In this document: one piece after another, positions 16,884 through 26,584 of the stretch
Layout of the letters: every line of letters begins with the position of its first letter
How positions within the stretch are numbered: position 1 is the stretch's first letter
Source: JAXHMM01 sp964528445
GTDB lineage: Bacteria > Bacteroidota > Rhodothermia > Balneolales > Balneolaceae
NCBI GenBank assembly: GCA_964528445.1
Contig: CAZGSL010000009.1
Span: forward strand, 8,513-72,512
Reading direction: 5' to 3'
Length of the DNA: 64,000 nucleotides
Position numbers and translations under genes: made by a program
Notes under the pieces: generated by a model
What the model saw: only the letters and a program-made list of their open reading frames with translations
What the model was told of the DNA's origin: nothing
The model's database searches: none

Positions 16884-16923
16884 GCCCCGGGCAGCATATC
16901 GCCGGCCAGCAAGCCGGGGCGAT
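16884..16923 (+). repeat. GC-rich inverted repeats with alternative hairpins after yraN
   Basis: GCCCCGG (16884-16890) can pair with CCGGGGC (16914-16920), and alternatively TATCGCCGGC (16897-16906) with GCC-GG-GGCGATA (16913-16924). No T-run follows. It may be a terminator or a transcript end stabiliser; a switch function would be pure speculation. Confidence 0.3.
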
Positions 16924-16996
16924 AACGATTGTATTTCACGGGAAATTTGCGCTATTTTGCATTATCATAAACCCCATAGGGCGGACGTAACCGACG

Positions 16997-17299
16997 ATGA
17001 ATCTTCAATTCCTCAATCCCCTTCGCTGGCGAAAATCCTTTCTGGGGGTGGTCTTGGGGGGCATTATCCTCATTTGGTTCACCTTCTTTGACACCTACAG
17101 CCTCTGGACCCGTTACCAGCTTCACCAGCAGAAAGAGGATCTGATCTCCCGCACCCGTGAACTGGAGAAAGATACGGCGGAACTGCGGGAAAAAATCGAA
17201 TCCCTGAAAAACGACCCCGCCCTGCTGGAGCGCATCGCTCGGGAAGAGTATGGTATGAAGAAAGAAGGAGAGACCGTTTACAAGATTCAGGACCAATAG
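16997..17299 (+). CDS. FtsB/DivIC-type septum formation initiator
   Basis: 100 residues: a short cytoplasmic start, one membrane helix (about 15-35: FLGVVLGGIILIWFTFFDTY) and a coiled coil (about 45-75: ISRTRELEKDTAELREKIES), ending in DPALLERIAREEYGMKKEGE, the signature of FtsB/DivIC. Part of the divisome scaffold FtsQ-FtsL-FtsB. Which of FtsB or DivIC the name should be cannot be decided from sequence. Confidence 0.87.
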   Translation: MNLQFLNPLRWRKSFLGVVLGGIILIWFTFFDTYSLWTRYQLHQQKEDLISRTRELEKDTAELREKIESLKNDPALLERIAREEYGMKKEGETVYKIQDQ

Positions 17300-17416
17300 T
17301 TTTCCCTTTCCTCTTTTCACTGAAATTTACCCGTAATTATAGTTTATTTGTGTCGTACACGGCACGAGTCGAAGCCGTCCTATGCCCGCGGCGAAAGCGG
17401 AACCTCCCCACAACCG

Positions 17417-20110
17417 ATGGAACCAGCTTACACATACCGTCCCGTTTCCGGCTTCCGGTGCGTACTCGGGGGATTGCTGATCCTTCTGGGTGCTTTCTCC
17501 TCGGCCCGCGCCCAGGCCGACAGCGACAGCCTCCAGGTACTCCCTGATAACGCGGCCGATACGCTCGCGGGAACCGGCCGGCAGGGCGTGCCCGAACAAG
17601 CGGAAGTGACTTTCCAGTCGAGCGACTCCCTCATATTCGATTTTCGTGGGGACCGTATAGGAACGCTTTATGGAAACGGCAAGGTGAGTCACACCTCCGG
17701 AGAGCTGACCGCCGGCAGGGTCACCCTCAACCTGGACCACAACCTGGTCAGCGCCACCACCCAGACGCCCGGGGACACCCTCTCCCAGCCGGTGCTGCAA
17801 CGGGAATCGGAGCGGATTCGCAGTCAGCGAATCGAGTTCAACTACGCTACCGAAAAGGGGCGCTTCGAGGTGGCCCGGGTAAATATCGAGCAGGGCAATA
17901 TCACCGGGACTACCGTAAAGAACACCAGTCCCCACGTGGTATTTCTGGAGGAGGCGATCTACTCCACCTGCGAGCTCGATCATCCCCACTATTACATCAA
18001 AGCCGACCGCATGAAAGTGGTCGACCAGGAGGAGATTTTCTTTACCAATGCGCGGCTTTACCTCCTGGATATCCCCTATCCCCTGGTGTTCCCCTTCGGC
18101 TACCTCCCCGCCCAAATCGACCAGCGCCAGTCGGGCCTGCTGGAACCCACCTACTCCTACCAGGCAAAAAGAAGCAGGGGAATCGGCCTGCAAAACCTGG
18201 GCTGGTTTCAATACATCAACGACTATCTTACCGCGCAGATGTCGGTGGACATCTTCACTTCCGGCACTTTTTTCCTGAACACCCGCGCTCAATACAGCAA
18301 AAGGGGAAATTATAGCGGGTCGGTAGAGCTTGGCTATTCCAGGGAGCGGGGACTGGAGCCCACCGACCCCGACTTTGCCGTCAACACGCAAAAAAGGCTG
18401 CATATCCAGCACAGCCAGGATTTTTCCCCCTACGCCGGCATGTCCGCCAACATCGAACTGAGAACTGCGGACTACCATCGGCGCAACTCCTACAATATCG
18501 ACGACCGGGTGGAAACCAGTACCAACTCCGGGATCAACTACCGTTACAGGGACCCCGGCAATCTTTACAATTTCAGCATCTCGGTCCAGCACAACAGGAA
18601 CTTCAATACCAACATCACCCGTCTGTCAGGGCCGACGGCGCGCTTCAGCATGAAACGGTTCTCTCCCTTCGCGGACGAACAGGCCGGCAGCACCGACTCC
18701 CCCTGGTACGAACACATCACCCTGCAATACCAGAACTCCTTCTCTTCCAATTTCAACTTCAATCCGCTGCGGGGCGACAGCGCCCGGGTGAGCTGGTTCG
18801 AGGCGCTCATGGACCCCGGCAAATACCGGGAGGCGACCGGCGATTTTGAACATTATCAATATGCCTTCCGCCAGAGCGGCGACCTGAGGTTCGGGAAGCT
18901 GCTGCCGGGACGCTTTGTCAACCTGAGCGCCAGCGCCAGCTACAACGAATACTGGTATCCATCCTCTATTCGAAAATCGTTCGATCCCGACTCCAACCGC
19001 GTCATTGAAGAGCAGGTTCGCGGTTTCAGCACGGCAAGGGATTTCAGCACCAACATGGATCTCTCCACCACCATCTACGGATTCTGGAACCAGAACATCG
19101 GCAGCCTTGAGCAATTTCGGCACACCCTGCGTCCCACTATTTCCTTCGGTTACCGTCCCGATTTCAGCCGGGATATCTGGGGGTACTACCGCACCGTACA
19201 GACCGACACCAGCGGGTCGGTCCAGCGGTACTCCATCTACGAAAACCAGGTGTTCAGGGGGCCCCAGCTCGGAGAGCAGCAGTCCATCGGAATCAGCATT
19301 GACAACACCTTCGAGGCCCGCCAGGTCAAGAGAGACTCCACGGGCGAAAAAAGCGAGCGTACCCTCCGTATCATCGATCAGCTCAATTTCAATACCAGTT
19401 ACAATTTTGCGGCCGACAGCCTCCGGCTCAGCGACCTGAATGTCAATTTCGGCTCGCGTATCATCAATGGATTGAACCTGAGGGCAGGCGCCCAGTTCAA
19501 TTTTTACGAACGGGGCGGCAACGGACAGAGAGTGGACCGGTTCCTTCTTGAGGATTCAGGAAGGCTGGCGGAACTGGTCAATTTCAATTTCAATGCCAGT
19601 ACCTCCTTCAGCGGGGGGAGGGGCGGGGGAGTCCGGGCACAGGGCACGCCCTACTATCCCGCGAGCTACGACCCGCTGAACCAGCGGATGTTCAACGGGA
19701 TCGACTCGCGATTCAACCAAAGGCCCATACAGCCCATCCGCTCCCCATGGTCGGTCTCCATTAACTTTCGCTATAACTGGTCTCTGAATCCAGGGGGCGA
19801 TCCGCGCCAGTCGGCCAGCATCAACGCCCAGAACATCCAGTTCCAGCTTACGCCGAAGTGGAGTTTCAGCACGAGGGCAGGATACGACTTTATTCAGCAG
19901 GAATTTACTCCCTCGGAATTCTCCCTGAACCGTACCCTGCACTGCTGGAATCTTTCCTTCACCATGAATCCCTTCGGGGATTTCCAGTACTATTTCTTCA
20001 AACTCAGCATTGACAGCAGCCAGATCCAGGGCATCATTCAGAAACTGCCCCTGCTGAACAACCTGGAACGCAGTTCAAGTCCCTCCGGAAGCACTCCTAC
20101 CGGATTCTGA
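17417..20110 (+). CDS. lptD: LPS-assembly outer-membrane protein LptD
   Basis: About 897 residues from ATG 17417; the earlier in-frame ATG (17348) is not signal-like. Signal peptide (about 20-36, LLILLGAFSSARAQ), then the OstA/LptA-like periplasmic jellyroll (DSLIFDFRGDRIGTLYGNGK, about 65-200) and a long beta-barrel part rich in alternating aromatic residues. There are few cysteines (about four), unlike the enterobacterial form. LptD with LptE inserts LPS in the outer leaflet. Convergent with ribE. The FCB proteins of this family are usually called putative LPS assembly protein. Confidence 0.9.
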   Translation: MEPAYTYRPVSGFRCVLGGLLILLGAFSSARAQADSDSLQVLPDNAADTLAGTGRQGVPEQAEVTFQSSDSLIFDFRGDRIGTLYGNGKVSHTSGELTAGRVTLNLDHNLVSATTQTPGDTLSQPVLQRESERIRSQRIEFNYATEKGRFEVARVNIEQGNITGTTVKNTSPHVVFLEEAIYSTCELDHPHYYIKADRMKVVDQEEIFFTNARLYLLDIPYPLVFPFGYLPAQIDQRQSGLLEPTYSYQAKRSRGIGLQNLGWFQYINDYLTAQMSVDIFTSGTFFLNTRAQYSKRGNYSGSVELGYSRERGLEPTDPDFAVNTQKRLHIQHSQDFSPYAGMSANIELRTADYHRRNSYNIDDRVETSTNSGINYRYRDPGNLYNFSISVQHNRNFNTNITRLSGPTARFSMKRFSPFADEQAGSTDSPWYEHITLQYQNSFSSNFNFNPLRGDSARVSWFEALMDPGKYREATGDFEHYQYAFRQSGDLRFGKLLPGRFVNLSASASYNEYWYPSSIRKSFDPDSNRVIEEQVRGFSTARDFSTNMDLSTTIYGFWNQNIGSLEQFRHTLRPTISFGYRPDFSRDIWGYYRTVQTDTSGSVQRYSIYENQVFRGPQLGEQQSIGISIDNTFEARQVKRDSTGEKSERTLRIIDQLNFNTSYNFAADSLRLSDLNVNFGSRIINGLNLRAGAQFNFYERGGNGQRVDRFLLEDSGRLAELVNFNFNASTSFSGGRGGGVRAQGTPYYPASYDPLNQRMFNGIDSRFNQRPIQPIRSPWSVSINFRYNWSLNPGGDPRQSASINAQNIQFQLTPKWSFSTRAGYDFIQQEFTPSEFSLNRTLHCWNLSFTMNPFGDFQYYFFKLSIDSSQIQGIIQKLPLLNNLERSSSPSGSTPTGF

Positions 20111-20150
20111 CCTGATCTCTTTCCCTTTGCGTTCATCCCGGATTCGACGC

Positions 20151-20741
20151 CTACTCCCGCAGGGAGAGCTGCCTCGCCACATACTTTCCCAGTATATCGA
20201 ATTCCAGGTTCATCCTGTCGCCGGTTTCCCGAAAGGAGAGATTCGTATGGCGGTAGGTGTAGGGAATAACCGCCACCGTAAAACGGTCCTCCTCCTCACG
20301 GGCAACGGTCAGGCTGATGCCATCCACGCAGATACTGCCCCGTCCAACGATAAGTCCCCGGTATTCGGGGGAATAGGCGATGGTGAACAGCCGCTCTTCT
20401 CCCTCCTTCTCCAGTTCCGCCAGCGTCCCGGTAGCGTCCACATGGCCCTGTACAATATGGCCGTCCAGCAGCCGATCCGGGCTCATGGCAGGTTCCAGGT
20501 TGACCCGGTCGCCGGGCTCCAGCTCCCCGATGTTCGTTTTCCGCAGGGTTTCCGGGACCGACTCCACCGCAAACAGCCCGTTTCCGCTCTCTACGACGGT
20601 ATGGCAGACGCCGTTCAGGCAGATGCTCTGGTCGGCCGTGAGCGAGTCGGACAGCGAACAGCGGACAGCAAGACGTCTGGCCTCGCCCGCTCGCTCCGAC
20701 TTCTCGACCGTCCCCACCTCTTTTATGATGCCCGTAAACAT
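20151..20741 (-). CDS. ribE: Riboflavin synthase, alpha subunit
   Basis: 197 residues. Starts MFTGIIKEVGTVEKSER and contains the duplicated lumazine-binding modules, each with a GxxxxDGxSLT-like core (VGRGSICVDGISLTVA, and the N-terminal counterpart NGVCHTVVE). Dismutates two 6,7-dimethyl-8-ribityllumazines to riboflavin. ATG 20741 is preferred over TTG 20747. Starts 13 bases after ribD. No FMN riboswitch was seen upstream of ribD. Confidence 0.94.
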   Translation of the reverse strand: MFTGIIKEVGTVEKSERAGEARRLAVRCSLSDSLTADQSICLNGVCHTVVESGNGLFAVESVPETLRKTNIGELEPGDRVNLEPAMSPDRLLDGHIVQGHVDATGTLAELEKEGEERLFTIAYSPEYRGLIVGRGSICVDGISLTVAREEEDRFTVAVIPYTYRHTNLSFRETGDRMNLEFDILGKYVARQLSLRE

Positions 20742-20754
20742 GTTCAAGTATTTA

Positions 20755-21885
20755 TTAAAAATATCCGGTTAACAGCATATCTTTTCCCACCTTCTCCCAA
20801 CTGTGCCGGCGGAACTCCCGGATCTCCGACATCCGCCTGATCCCCAGTCCCAGCACCGACCGGGTTCCCCCGCCCAGCAGCTTGGGAGCGATAAAACATT
20901 CCAGCTTATCCACGAGCCGCTCCCGCAAGAGAGCCGAAGCAAGGTCGCTGCCCGCCTCCACCAAAACGGAGATGATCTCCTCGCGCCCCAGCGCCCGCAG
21001 TACTTCGTCGAGATCCGAATGCCCTTCTTTCTCGGGCACCAGCAGCATCTTCCCCCGGAAATAGTCTGAGGTCAGCATGTTCAGCATGGGATCAGAATCG
21101 CTTTTAAATTTCTCCCGGTTGTGGGTCACTACGATGGTTTTCTCCTCATACTGATCGCTGAACAGGTTCAGTTCTCCGGGAAGCTCCAGCGGGCCGTCCA
21201 GTACCACGCGGTGCGGCTGACGGCCCTCGACGTGGCGCACGGTCAGCCGGGGATTGTCCAGCCGAGCGGTATTGCGGCCCACCATCACGGCATCGTAGCG
21301 GCTTCTCCAGCGGTGCACCCGCCGGCGGGCCTCCTCCCCTGTAATCCATTCCGAGTCTCCGTCGGATGCCGCTATGTACCCGTCGGCCGTCTGGGCGATT
21401 TTCAGCGTTACGAACGGGCGGTGATTGGTGTGGTAATGGAGAAAAAATTCATTCAGGCGTTCCGCCTGCTCCCGCATCAGTCCCACCTCCACCCGGATAC
21501 CCGCCTCGCGGAGACGCTCTATCCCCTCTCCCTGTACTTCCGGTGTGGGATCTTCCATGGCCACCACCACTCTCGCGATAGGCAAGCCGGCCAGGTGCTC
21601 ACTGCAGGGGGGCGTCTGTCCGTGGTGCGCGCAGGGCTCCAGGTTCACATAGAGGGTGGCGTCCTCCAGCAGCTCGCGGTCCGGCACATCGTTCAAAGCG
21701 TTGATCTCGGCGTGCGCCTCCCCGTAACGCTCATGATATCCCTGGCCGACCTTGCGCCCCTCTTTCGAAACGATGACGCATCCCACCATCGGATTCGGAG
21801 AGACATATCCCCCGCCCCTCTCCGCGATTTCCAAGGCGAGCGACATCCACTTGCGGTCTTCCTCTGAAAAATCCTGGGAATTCAC
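20755..21885 (-). CDS. ribD: Bifunctional riboflavin biosynthesis protein RibD
   Basis: 376 residues. Deaminase half: zinc motif HAEINAL and PCAHHGQTPPCSEHL (about 40-90). Reductase half (about 150-376): LKIAQTADGYIAASDGDSEW, VLVEAGSDLASALLRERLVD, LGLGIRRMSEIREF. Performs the second and third steps of riboflavin synthesis. The first gene of a ribD-ribE unit with 13 bases between them; ribB/A and ribH are not in the window. Confidence 0.96.
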   Translation of the reverse strand: MNSQDFSEEDRKWMSLALEIAERGGGYVSPNPMVGCVIVSKEGRKVGQGYHERYGEAHAEINALNDVPDRELLEDATLYVNLEPCAHHGQTPPCSEHLAGLPIARVVVAMEDPTPEVQGEGIERLREAGIRVEVGLMREQAERLNEFFLHYHTNHRPFVTLKIAQTADGYIAASDGDSEWITGEEARRRVHRWRSRYDAVMVGRNTARLDNPRLTVRHVEGRQPHRVVLDGPLELPGELNLFSDQYEEKTIVVTHNREKFKSDSDPMLNMLTSDYFRGKMLLVPEKEGHSDLDEVLRALGREEIISVLVEAGSDLASALLRERLVDKLECFIAPKLLGGGTRSVLGLGIRRMSEIREFRRHSWEKVGKDMLLTGYF

Positions 21886-21930
21886 CTTCGGTACGTATGG
21901 TTAGCTATTCACCTTTGACCAGACCGGGAC

Positions 21931-21970
21931 AAAAAAAGAAAAGGGCAAGAAAACAAACGTTCCCGCCCTT
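21931..21970 (-). terminator. Probable terminator after the PpiD-like gene
   Basis: On the minus strand AAGGGC (21970-21965) and GCCCTT (21946-21941) form a short stem with an 18-base loop, followed by TTCTTTTTTTG. Short stem but strong U-rich tract; position just after the PpiD-like stop fits. Confidence 0.5.
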
Positions 21971-21994
21971 GCCTGCCGCGCTGTGGCCTTCCGA

Positions 21995-23764
21995 TCAGCC
22001 TTCTTGCAGCACTCTCGAGCGGTTGTCCTCAATGTCGGCACTCTCCCGGAGCTGCTCCAGCCAGACGTTCATGAAGGAAGCGCTCTTCTGCTGGCGAAGC
22101 TGCTGGCGCATCTGGCGGCGCATGGTCTCGGTAAGGGTGGCCGGATCAGCCTGGTCAAGATTCTCAAGGCGTACGAGAAATACCGCGTTGTTTCCATCCA
22201 CCGGTTCTGAGAGGGCTCCCTCCTGCAGTCCGAACGCGGCCCCCACCACCTTCGGTTCGCGTCCCGCTCCGGGAATTTCTGCCGAAGTCAGCGAAAGGGA
22301 TTCCGCCGTGCTGATTTCCCTGCCGGAGGACTCGGCAATCGCTTCCAGAGATTCCTCTCCCGACGCCAGTTCTTCCACGCGCTGGGCCATCAGCTCTCTT
22401 CGTTTCTGATTGAGTACCGTATTGCGAATCTGTCCGCGCACCTCCTCAAAGGGCCGGGGGCCCTCCGGGATAATCTCCTCCACCTGCAGCACCACAAAAC
22501 GGTCGTTCAGCTCCAGCGGCTCGGAAACTTCTCCCTCAGAGGCGTTCTCCAGAAAACTGAGAATCTGTCGGCTCTGACCGAGTCCGGCCACGAAATCGTT
22601 GCCATTCGTGGCGGATCCTTCGCTGATCTGCAGTTCCCTGCGCTCCGCCTCGGCCTCAAAACCTTCCTCTTCGGCAAAGAAGCTGAAATCGTCGGCCTCC
22701 TCGGCCCGCTGGTCAATGGTAGCTATCGGATCGGCCCGTATATCAAAAGTAAGGACCACAAACTGCACCTCCTCGGGCGTCTCATCCAGTTTCTTCAGAA
22801 GATGCACCCTTCCGTCGTCGCGGATAACTTCGCTTACCTCCCCGTTCTCCAGTTCGGTCACCGGCTGAAAGATCTCCCGTACATCCTCCTTGGCCACGTA
22901 TTCATTGTTGTAAGGGGTAGTGGACTGATACCGGTTGAGAAACAGCGAATCGTCTTCCGCGGCGGCGAAGTCCTCCCGCAGATCCCTCAGTTCCCTGACC
23001 GTCCGTGCAGTATCTTCCGGGGTGGGGGTCTTGTCAAAACTGACGTAGCTGAAACGGTACGATTCGTTACGGTGAAAATCTTCCCGGTTCTCGTCGTAAT
23101 ACGCTCTCAATTCCTCCTCCGACAGATCAATCTCATCTTCGGTGATGTCCGCGTAGGGAAACCGCAGGTAAGATATGTCGGCCGTGGTATTCTGACGCAC
23201 GTAATGCCGCTCCACTTCCCAGGAACTTACCTCCAGTCCCGACTGCAGGTAGTTGGTCATCTTCTGCTGTCGGCGCTGCTGGCGAAGCTGCTGTTCAATT
23301 TGCATCCAGACCTGAGAGTTTTCGGGCGAATTTATCGCGTTCCGAAGGGCTTCCCGGTTGATGGTGCCGTCTTCATTTCCAAATTGCTGACGGATAAACG
23401 GTGCGGGATTGGGACCGGTAATCATATCGACCACCTCCTGGTCGGTCACCGAAATACCCAGATCGTCCATCTTCTGCTGTATGAGCTTGGTGTTGACCAG
23501 GTCCTCCCAGGCCTGCTGCTCGTACTGGCTACGGGTCTCCGCATTCATCGACCCCCCTGTCTGTTCGGAGTACTGCTGCTGGTAGTAACTGATGCGGTCG
23601 TTGTACTCCTGGTACCCGATCGACTCACCGTTTACGGAACCCAGGGACTGGGGACCCGCCTGTATGGCGTCGAAAAACTGCGTGTCGGCCAGTACCCACA
23701 AAATGCCAAATGAGAAGATAAGCACCCAGAGTATAACCCCCGTGCTTTCCCTCATTTTTGCCAT
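21995..23764 (-). CDS. SurA/PpiD-like membrane-anchored periplasmic chaperone (rotamase family)
   Basis: About 589 residues from ATG 23764 (MAKMRESTGVILWVLIFSFG); an ATG at 23779 would add five residues. One membrane helix (about 11-30), the SurA N-terminal helical domain (about 40-220), a parvulin-like PPIase domain with poorly conserved residues and a second, degenerate one (about 310-460). Such PpiD-type proteins assist folding of proteins crossing the inner membrane. It has its own promoter candidate at 23852-23882 and sits next to the mla genes, though separated by about 160 bases. Confidence 0.88.
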   Translation of the reverse strand: MAKMRESTGVILWVLIFSFGILWVLADTQFFDAIQAGPQSLGSVNGESIGYQEYNDRISYYQQQYSEQTGGSMNAETRSQYEQQAWEDLVNTKLIQQKMDDLGISVTDQEVVDMITGPNPAPFIRQQFGNEDGTINREALRNAINSPENSQVWMQIEQQLRQQRRQQKMTNYLQSGLEVSSWEVERHYVRQNTTADISYLRFPYADITEDEIDLSEEELRAYYDENREDFHRNESYRFSYVSFDKTPTPEDTARTVRELRDLREDFAAAEDDSLFLNRYQSTTPYNNEYVAKEDVREIFQPVTELENGEVSEVIRDDGRVHLLKKLDETPEEVQFVVLTFDIRADPIATIDQRAEEADDFSFFAEEEGFEAEAERRELQISEGSATNGNDFVAGLGQSRQILSFLENASEGEVSEPLELNDRFVVLQVEEIIPEGPRPFEEVRGQIRNTVLNQKRRELMAQRVEELASGEESLEAIAESSGREISTAESLSLTSAEIPGAGREPKVVGAAFGLQEGALSEPVDGNNAVFLVRLENLDQADPATLTETMRRQMRQQLRQQKSASFMNVWLEQLRESADIEDNRSRVLQEG

Positions 23765-23851
23765 AACTCCCAAAAACATAAAAATCCTCGCAACGCACTT
23801 TAGTGATTAAGAGCAGGAAGTAACGATCTTATCCGCTCTTTATTAAGCCTG

Positions 23852-23882
23852 TAAATATACAAGAAGCCACAGCTAAGAGCAA
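23852..23882 (-). promoter_or_regulatory. Promoter candidate of the PpiD-like gene
   Basis: Minus strand: TTG (23882-23880), 20-base spacer, TATATTTA (23859-23852). The -7 differs from TAnnTTTG in one base and the spacing equals that of the tRNA-Leu promoter candidate. It lies about 90 bases before the ATG. Confidence 0.45.
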
Positions 23883-23926
23883 TTGGCGAAAGGGGGTGGC
23901 GGGGTACGGGAAACGGGGCGTATTCA

Positions 23927-24862
23927 TCAGAACACCTCGATAAGGCGCATATGCTTAAGATACCGGCCCGGATCCGAATTGATGTTGCGGAACAGGGTTT
24001 TCATCTCCACGGAGAGACTGTCCAGGTTGTTGTAGAGAGAGGGATCGTTCACCATTTTCCCCAGGCTTCCCTCTCCCCGGTTGATCTTGGCCAGTATCTC
24101 CTCAAGCTCCCGGTTGGTGTCTTCCAGATCCTTGCTGAGGGTTTCCAGCTCTCCGACCGAACGGTTCATCTTCGCCAGGAGACTGTCGACCTGCTCCCGG
24201 TTGCCGGTCGTAAGGGTATCCAGGTTGGCCATCACACGGTTTGCGTGATCTATCCCATCTTCAAGGGTACTTCGTTTGTTCTCTATCATGCCCGATATCT
24301 CCCTCATGGTACGCTCGACGTGGCCCAGACTCTCACTCAGCCTCTCCCTGTTCTCGGTATTCATGGCCTCGTTCATCCTTTCCAGCAACTGGTTGAGACG
24401 GTTGAACGATTCCGATACGTCGTCACTCAGCTCGGCCCCCTCGTTGGCCAGTGTCTCCATCATACCTCCCCGGTACACCCCGCGGATCCGTCCCCCGAAC
24501 GGAATGTAGTCTGAGGAGTCGCTCCGCTGGATCACAATCACCTTCTCATCCAGCAGTCCGGAAGACTCCAGGTAGGCCACCGATCCGCGGGGAATGTGGA
24601 CCCCCAGGTCAAAATTCATGGTCACCCTCACGCTGTCCTGCTCGATCAGTTCGATATTCCTGACCGATCCCACCTTCACCCCGTTGATGTAGACGTAGTT
24701 TCCGCTTGAGAGACCGTCCACTTGCTGAAAATGAGAATAGAGCACAGTGGACTGCCGGAAGACGGGCAGATCACTCATCATGCGAAATCCCAAGAAAGCA
24801 ATCAGCAGGGAGAGCAGAATGGTCAGGGTGACTTTCAGTTCTTCGGTAATATTCAGTTTCAA
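23927..24862 (-). CDS. MlaD-type MCE-domain lipid-transport substrate-binding protein
   Basis: 311 residues: N-terminal membrane helix (about 8-28), an MCE domain (about 38-115: LSSGNYVYINGVKVGSVRNI, IPRGSVAYLESSGLLDEKVI), then a long coiled-coil/helical tail (about 140-290) ending NNLDSLSVEMKTLFRNINSD. MlaD forms hexameric rings that carry phospholipids between membranes. Third gene of mlaE-mlaF-mlaD read in that order on the minus strand; the outer parts of the system (MlaA, MlaC) are not here. Confidence 0.92.
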   Translation of the reverse strand: MKLNITEELKVTLTILLSLLIAFLGFRMMSDLPVFRQSTVLYSHFQQVDGLSSGNYVYINGVKVGSVRNIELIEQDSVRVTMNFDLGVHIPRGSVAYLESSGLLDEKVIVIQRSDSSDYIPFGGRIRGVYRGGMMETLANEGAELSDDVSESFNRLNQLLERMNEAMNTENRERLSESLGHVERTMREISGMIENKRSTLEDGIDHANRVMANLDTLTTGNREQVDSLLAKMNRSVGELETLSKDLEDTNRELEEILAKINRGEGSLGKMVNDPSLYNNLDSLSVEMKTLFRNINSDPGRYLKHMRLIEVF

Positions 24863-24874
24863 AATAGGGTCCGG

Positions 24875-25615
24875 TTAGGTTCTGATTTGATATTCGCTGG
24901 CGGTGATGAACTCCATCAATTCCCGGTCATCGCTTATCTTCATCTCTTCCAGCGTCCCGTACCAGGCCAGGCGCTGATTGTTCAGGAACGCCACCCGGTC
25001 GGCCACCTCCAGTACGCTGTGTATGTCATGGGTAACCACGATGGAGGTGATATTAAGGTCCTGCGCCATGGAAATAATGAGCTGGTTGATCTCCTCCGAA
25101 GTCTGGGGATCCAGCCCCGAAGTGGGCTCGTCGTAAATGAGGAATTCGGGCTCCATAATGGTGGCCCGTGCCAGCGCCACCCTCCTCTTCATGCCTCCCG
25201 ACAACTCCGTGAGGGACTTGGGGCCGGTTTCACCCAGATTTACCATCTCCAGCGCCCGGGTTACCCGGGAGGCGATCTCCTCCTCGCCAAGCTCGGTAAA
25301 ATACCGGAGGGGGAAGGCAACATTCTCGAAGGTATTGACGGAATCAAATAGCGCAGACCCCTGGAAAAGCACCCCGAATCGCTGGCGCATCTTGCGCAGG
25401 GGGATGTAATCCAGCTCAAATATGTTTTTGCCGTCTATTCTGACCTCTCCCTCATCGGGATAGAGAAGCGCATTGAAATGCTTAACCAGCACCGATTTGC
25501 CGCAACCCGAACGCCCGATAATGGCGACCGTCTCCCCGTCCTCAATTTGAAAGGATACGTCCTCCCACACGAGGTTGTCACCGAAACTCTTGGTAAGGTT
25601 GCGAATTTCTATCAT
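24875..25615 (-). CDS. ABC transporter ATP-binding protein, MlaF type
   Basis: 246 residues. Walker A GRSGCGKSVL, signature LSGGMKRRVALARA, Walker B LIYDEPTSGLDP and the H-loop VTHDIHSVLEV are intact. The ATPase couples with the MlaE permease 12 bases upstream and MlaD 12 bases downstream. Energises retrograde or anterograde phospholipid movement to keep the outer membrane asymmetric. Confidence 0.95.
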   Translation of the reverse strand: MIEIRNLTKSFGDNLVWEDVSFQIEDGETVAIIGRSGCGKSVLVKHFNALLYPDEGEVRIDGKNIFELDYIPLRKMRQRFGVLFQGSALFDSVNTFENVAFPLRYFTELGEEEIASRVTRALEMVNLGETGPKSLTELSGGMKRRVALARATIMEPEFLIYDEPTSGLDPQTSEEINQLIISMAQDLNITSIVVTHDIHSVLEVADRVAFLNNQRLAWYGTLEEMKISDDRELMEFITASEYQIRT

Positions 25616-25627
25616 ATATCAGGCGTG

Positions 25628-26365
25628 TTAGAGTACGATGGCCGCCAGCGCGAAATCAGCCAGCAGCACATAAATGCAGCTCAGCACCGTGGCCTGGGTG
25701 GTCCCCTTTCCCACTCCCTCGGCCCCTCCGCTGGCGTAATAGCCTTTGAAACAGGATATGGAGGTAATAACGAAACCGAAAACAAAAGCTTTCAACAGCC
25801 CGAACGAGAAGTCCCACGGGTAGAAGAATTCCCGGGCTCCCTGCATGAATTCGGCCGCGGGAAGCGTTCCTGAAATCACTCCCGCCAACAGACCGCCCAG
25901 TATGCCGAAAACCGAAGCGATAATATAGAGTATGGGGAACATGACCAGGCCCGCGATCACACGGGGCAAAACGAGAAACGAGACCGAATTGAATCCCATC
26001 GACTCCAGGGCGTCGATCTGCTCGCTTACCCGCATGGTCCCCAGTTCGGTCGCTATGCGCGCACCCACCTTCCCGGCCAGCACCAAGCTGGTAATCACCG
26101 CCGCCAGCTCGATGAGGATGGACTCGGAAGTAATGGCCCCGATAATGGAACGCGGGATAAATGCCAGCTCCAGCTGATAGGCGGTTTGCAATGTCATCAC
26201 GGCCCCGGTAAAGATGCCGGTCAGCAGTACGATGGGAATGGATTCGTATCCTATCTTCGTCAGTTCGCTGACAAGGTTGCTCCGGTACGATTTAAACTCG
26301 AGCAGCGATCGGACAGCTTTGTAAAGAAGAAGGCCGTATCGGCCAACCTGTTGGAGTGCATCCAT
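25628..26365 (-). CDS. ABC transporter permease, MlaE family
   Basis: 245 residues with about five membrane helices and the MlaE landmarks: YESIPIVLLTGIFTGAVMTL, the ExxEL-like coupling segment, and IATELGTMRVSEQIDALESM followed by PRVIAGLVMFPILYII. First gene of the mla operon on the minus strand, divergent from aroC over a 219-base gap. Confidence 0.94.
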   Translation of the reverse strand: MDALQQVGRYGLLLYKAVRSLLEFKSYRSNLVSELTKIGYESIPIVLLTGIFTGAVMTLQTAYQLELAFIPRSIIGAITSESILIELAAVITSLVLAGKVGARIATELGTMRVSEQIDALESMGFNSVSFLVLPRVIAGLVMFPILYIIASVFGILGGLLAGVISGTLPAAEFMQGAREFFYPWDFSFGLLKAFVFGFVITSISCFKGYYASGGAEGVGKGTTQATVLSCIYVLLADFALAAIVL

Positions 26366-26497
26366 GGAAATATCTGTATTATTTTACCATTGGAAACTAT
26401 CAAATTTCGGGATGGATGTCATTTCAAGAGGTAATTATTTCGCCTATATTGTTCCTGTGGTCCACTGCACCACGTTTCGGGGGGCGGACGATGTAAA

Positions 26498-26509
26498 CGG
26501 GGTACCCCG
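26498..26509. repeat. 12-base perfect palindrome in the mlaE-aroC divergent gap
   Basis: CGGGGTACCCCG is perfectly self-complementary, with GGCGG (26483-26487) and CCGCC (26511-26515) flanking it. It could be an operator or only the consequence of GC-rich sequence; 75 bases before aroC. Confidence 0.3.
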
Positions 26510-26584
26510 CCCGCCGCTCAGGCGAAACGGCGGAGACCGAACCCCCCGTAACCGCCAACGCATCCAAACAGAACCGGCTCAGTC

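Noticed and set aside
21886..21994. An FMN riboswitch before ribD
   Set aside because: The gap is short and contains the terminator of the PpiD-like gene; no RFN-type conserved stretches.
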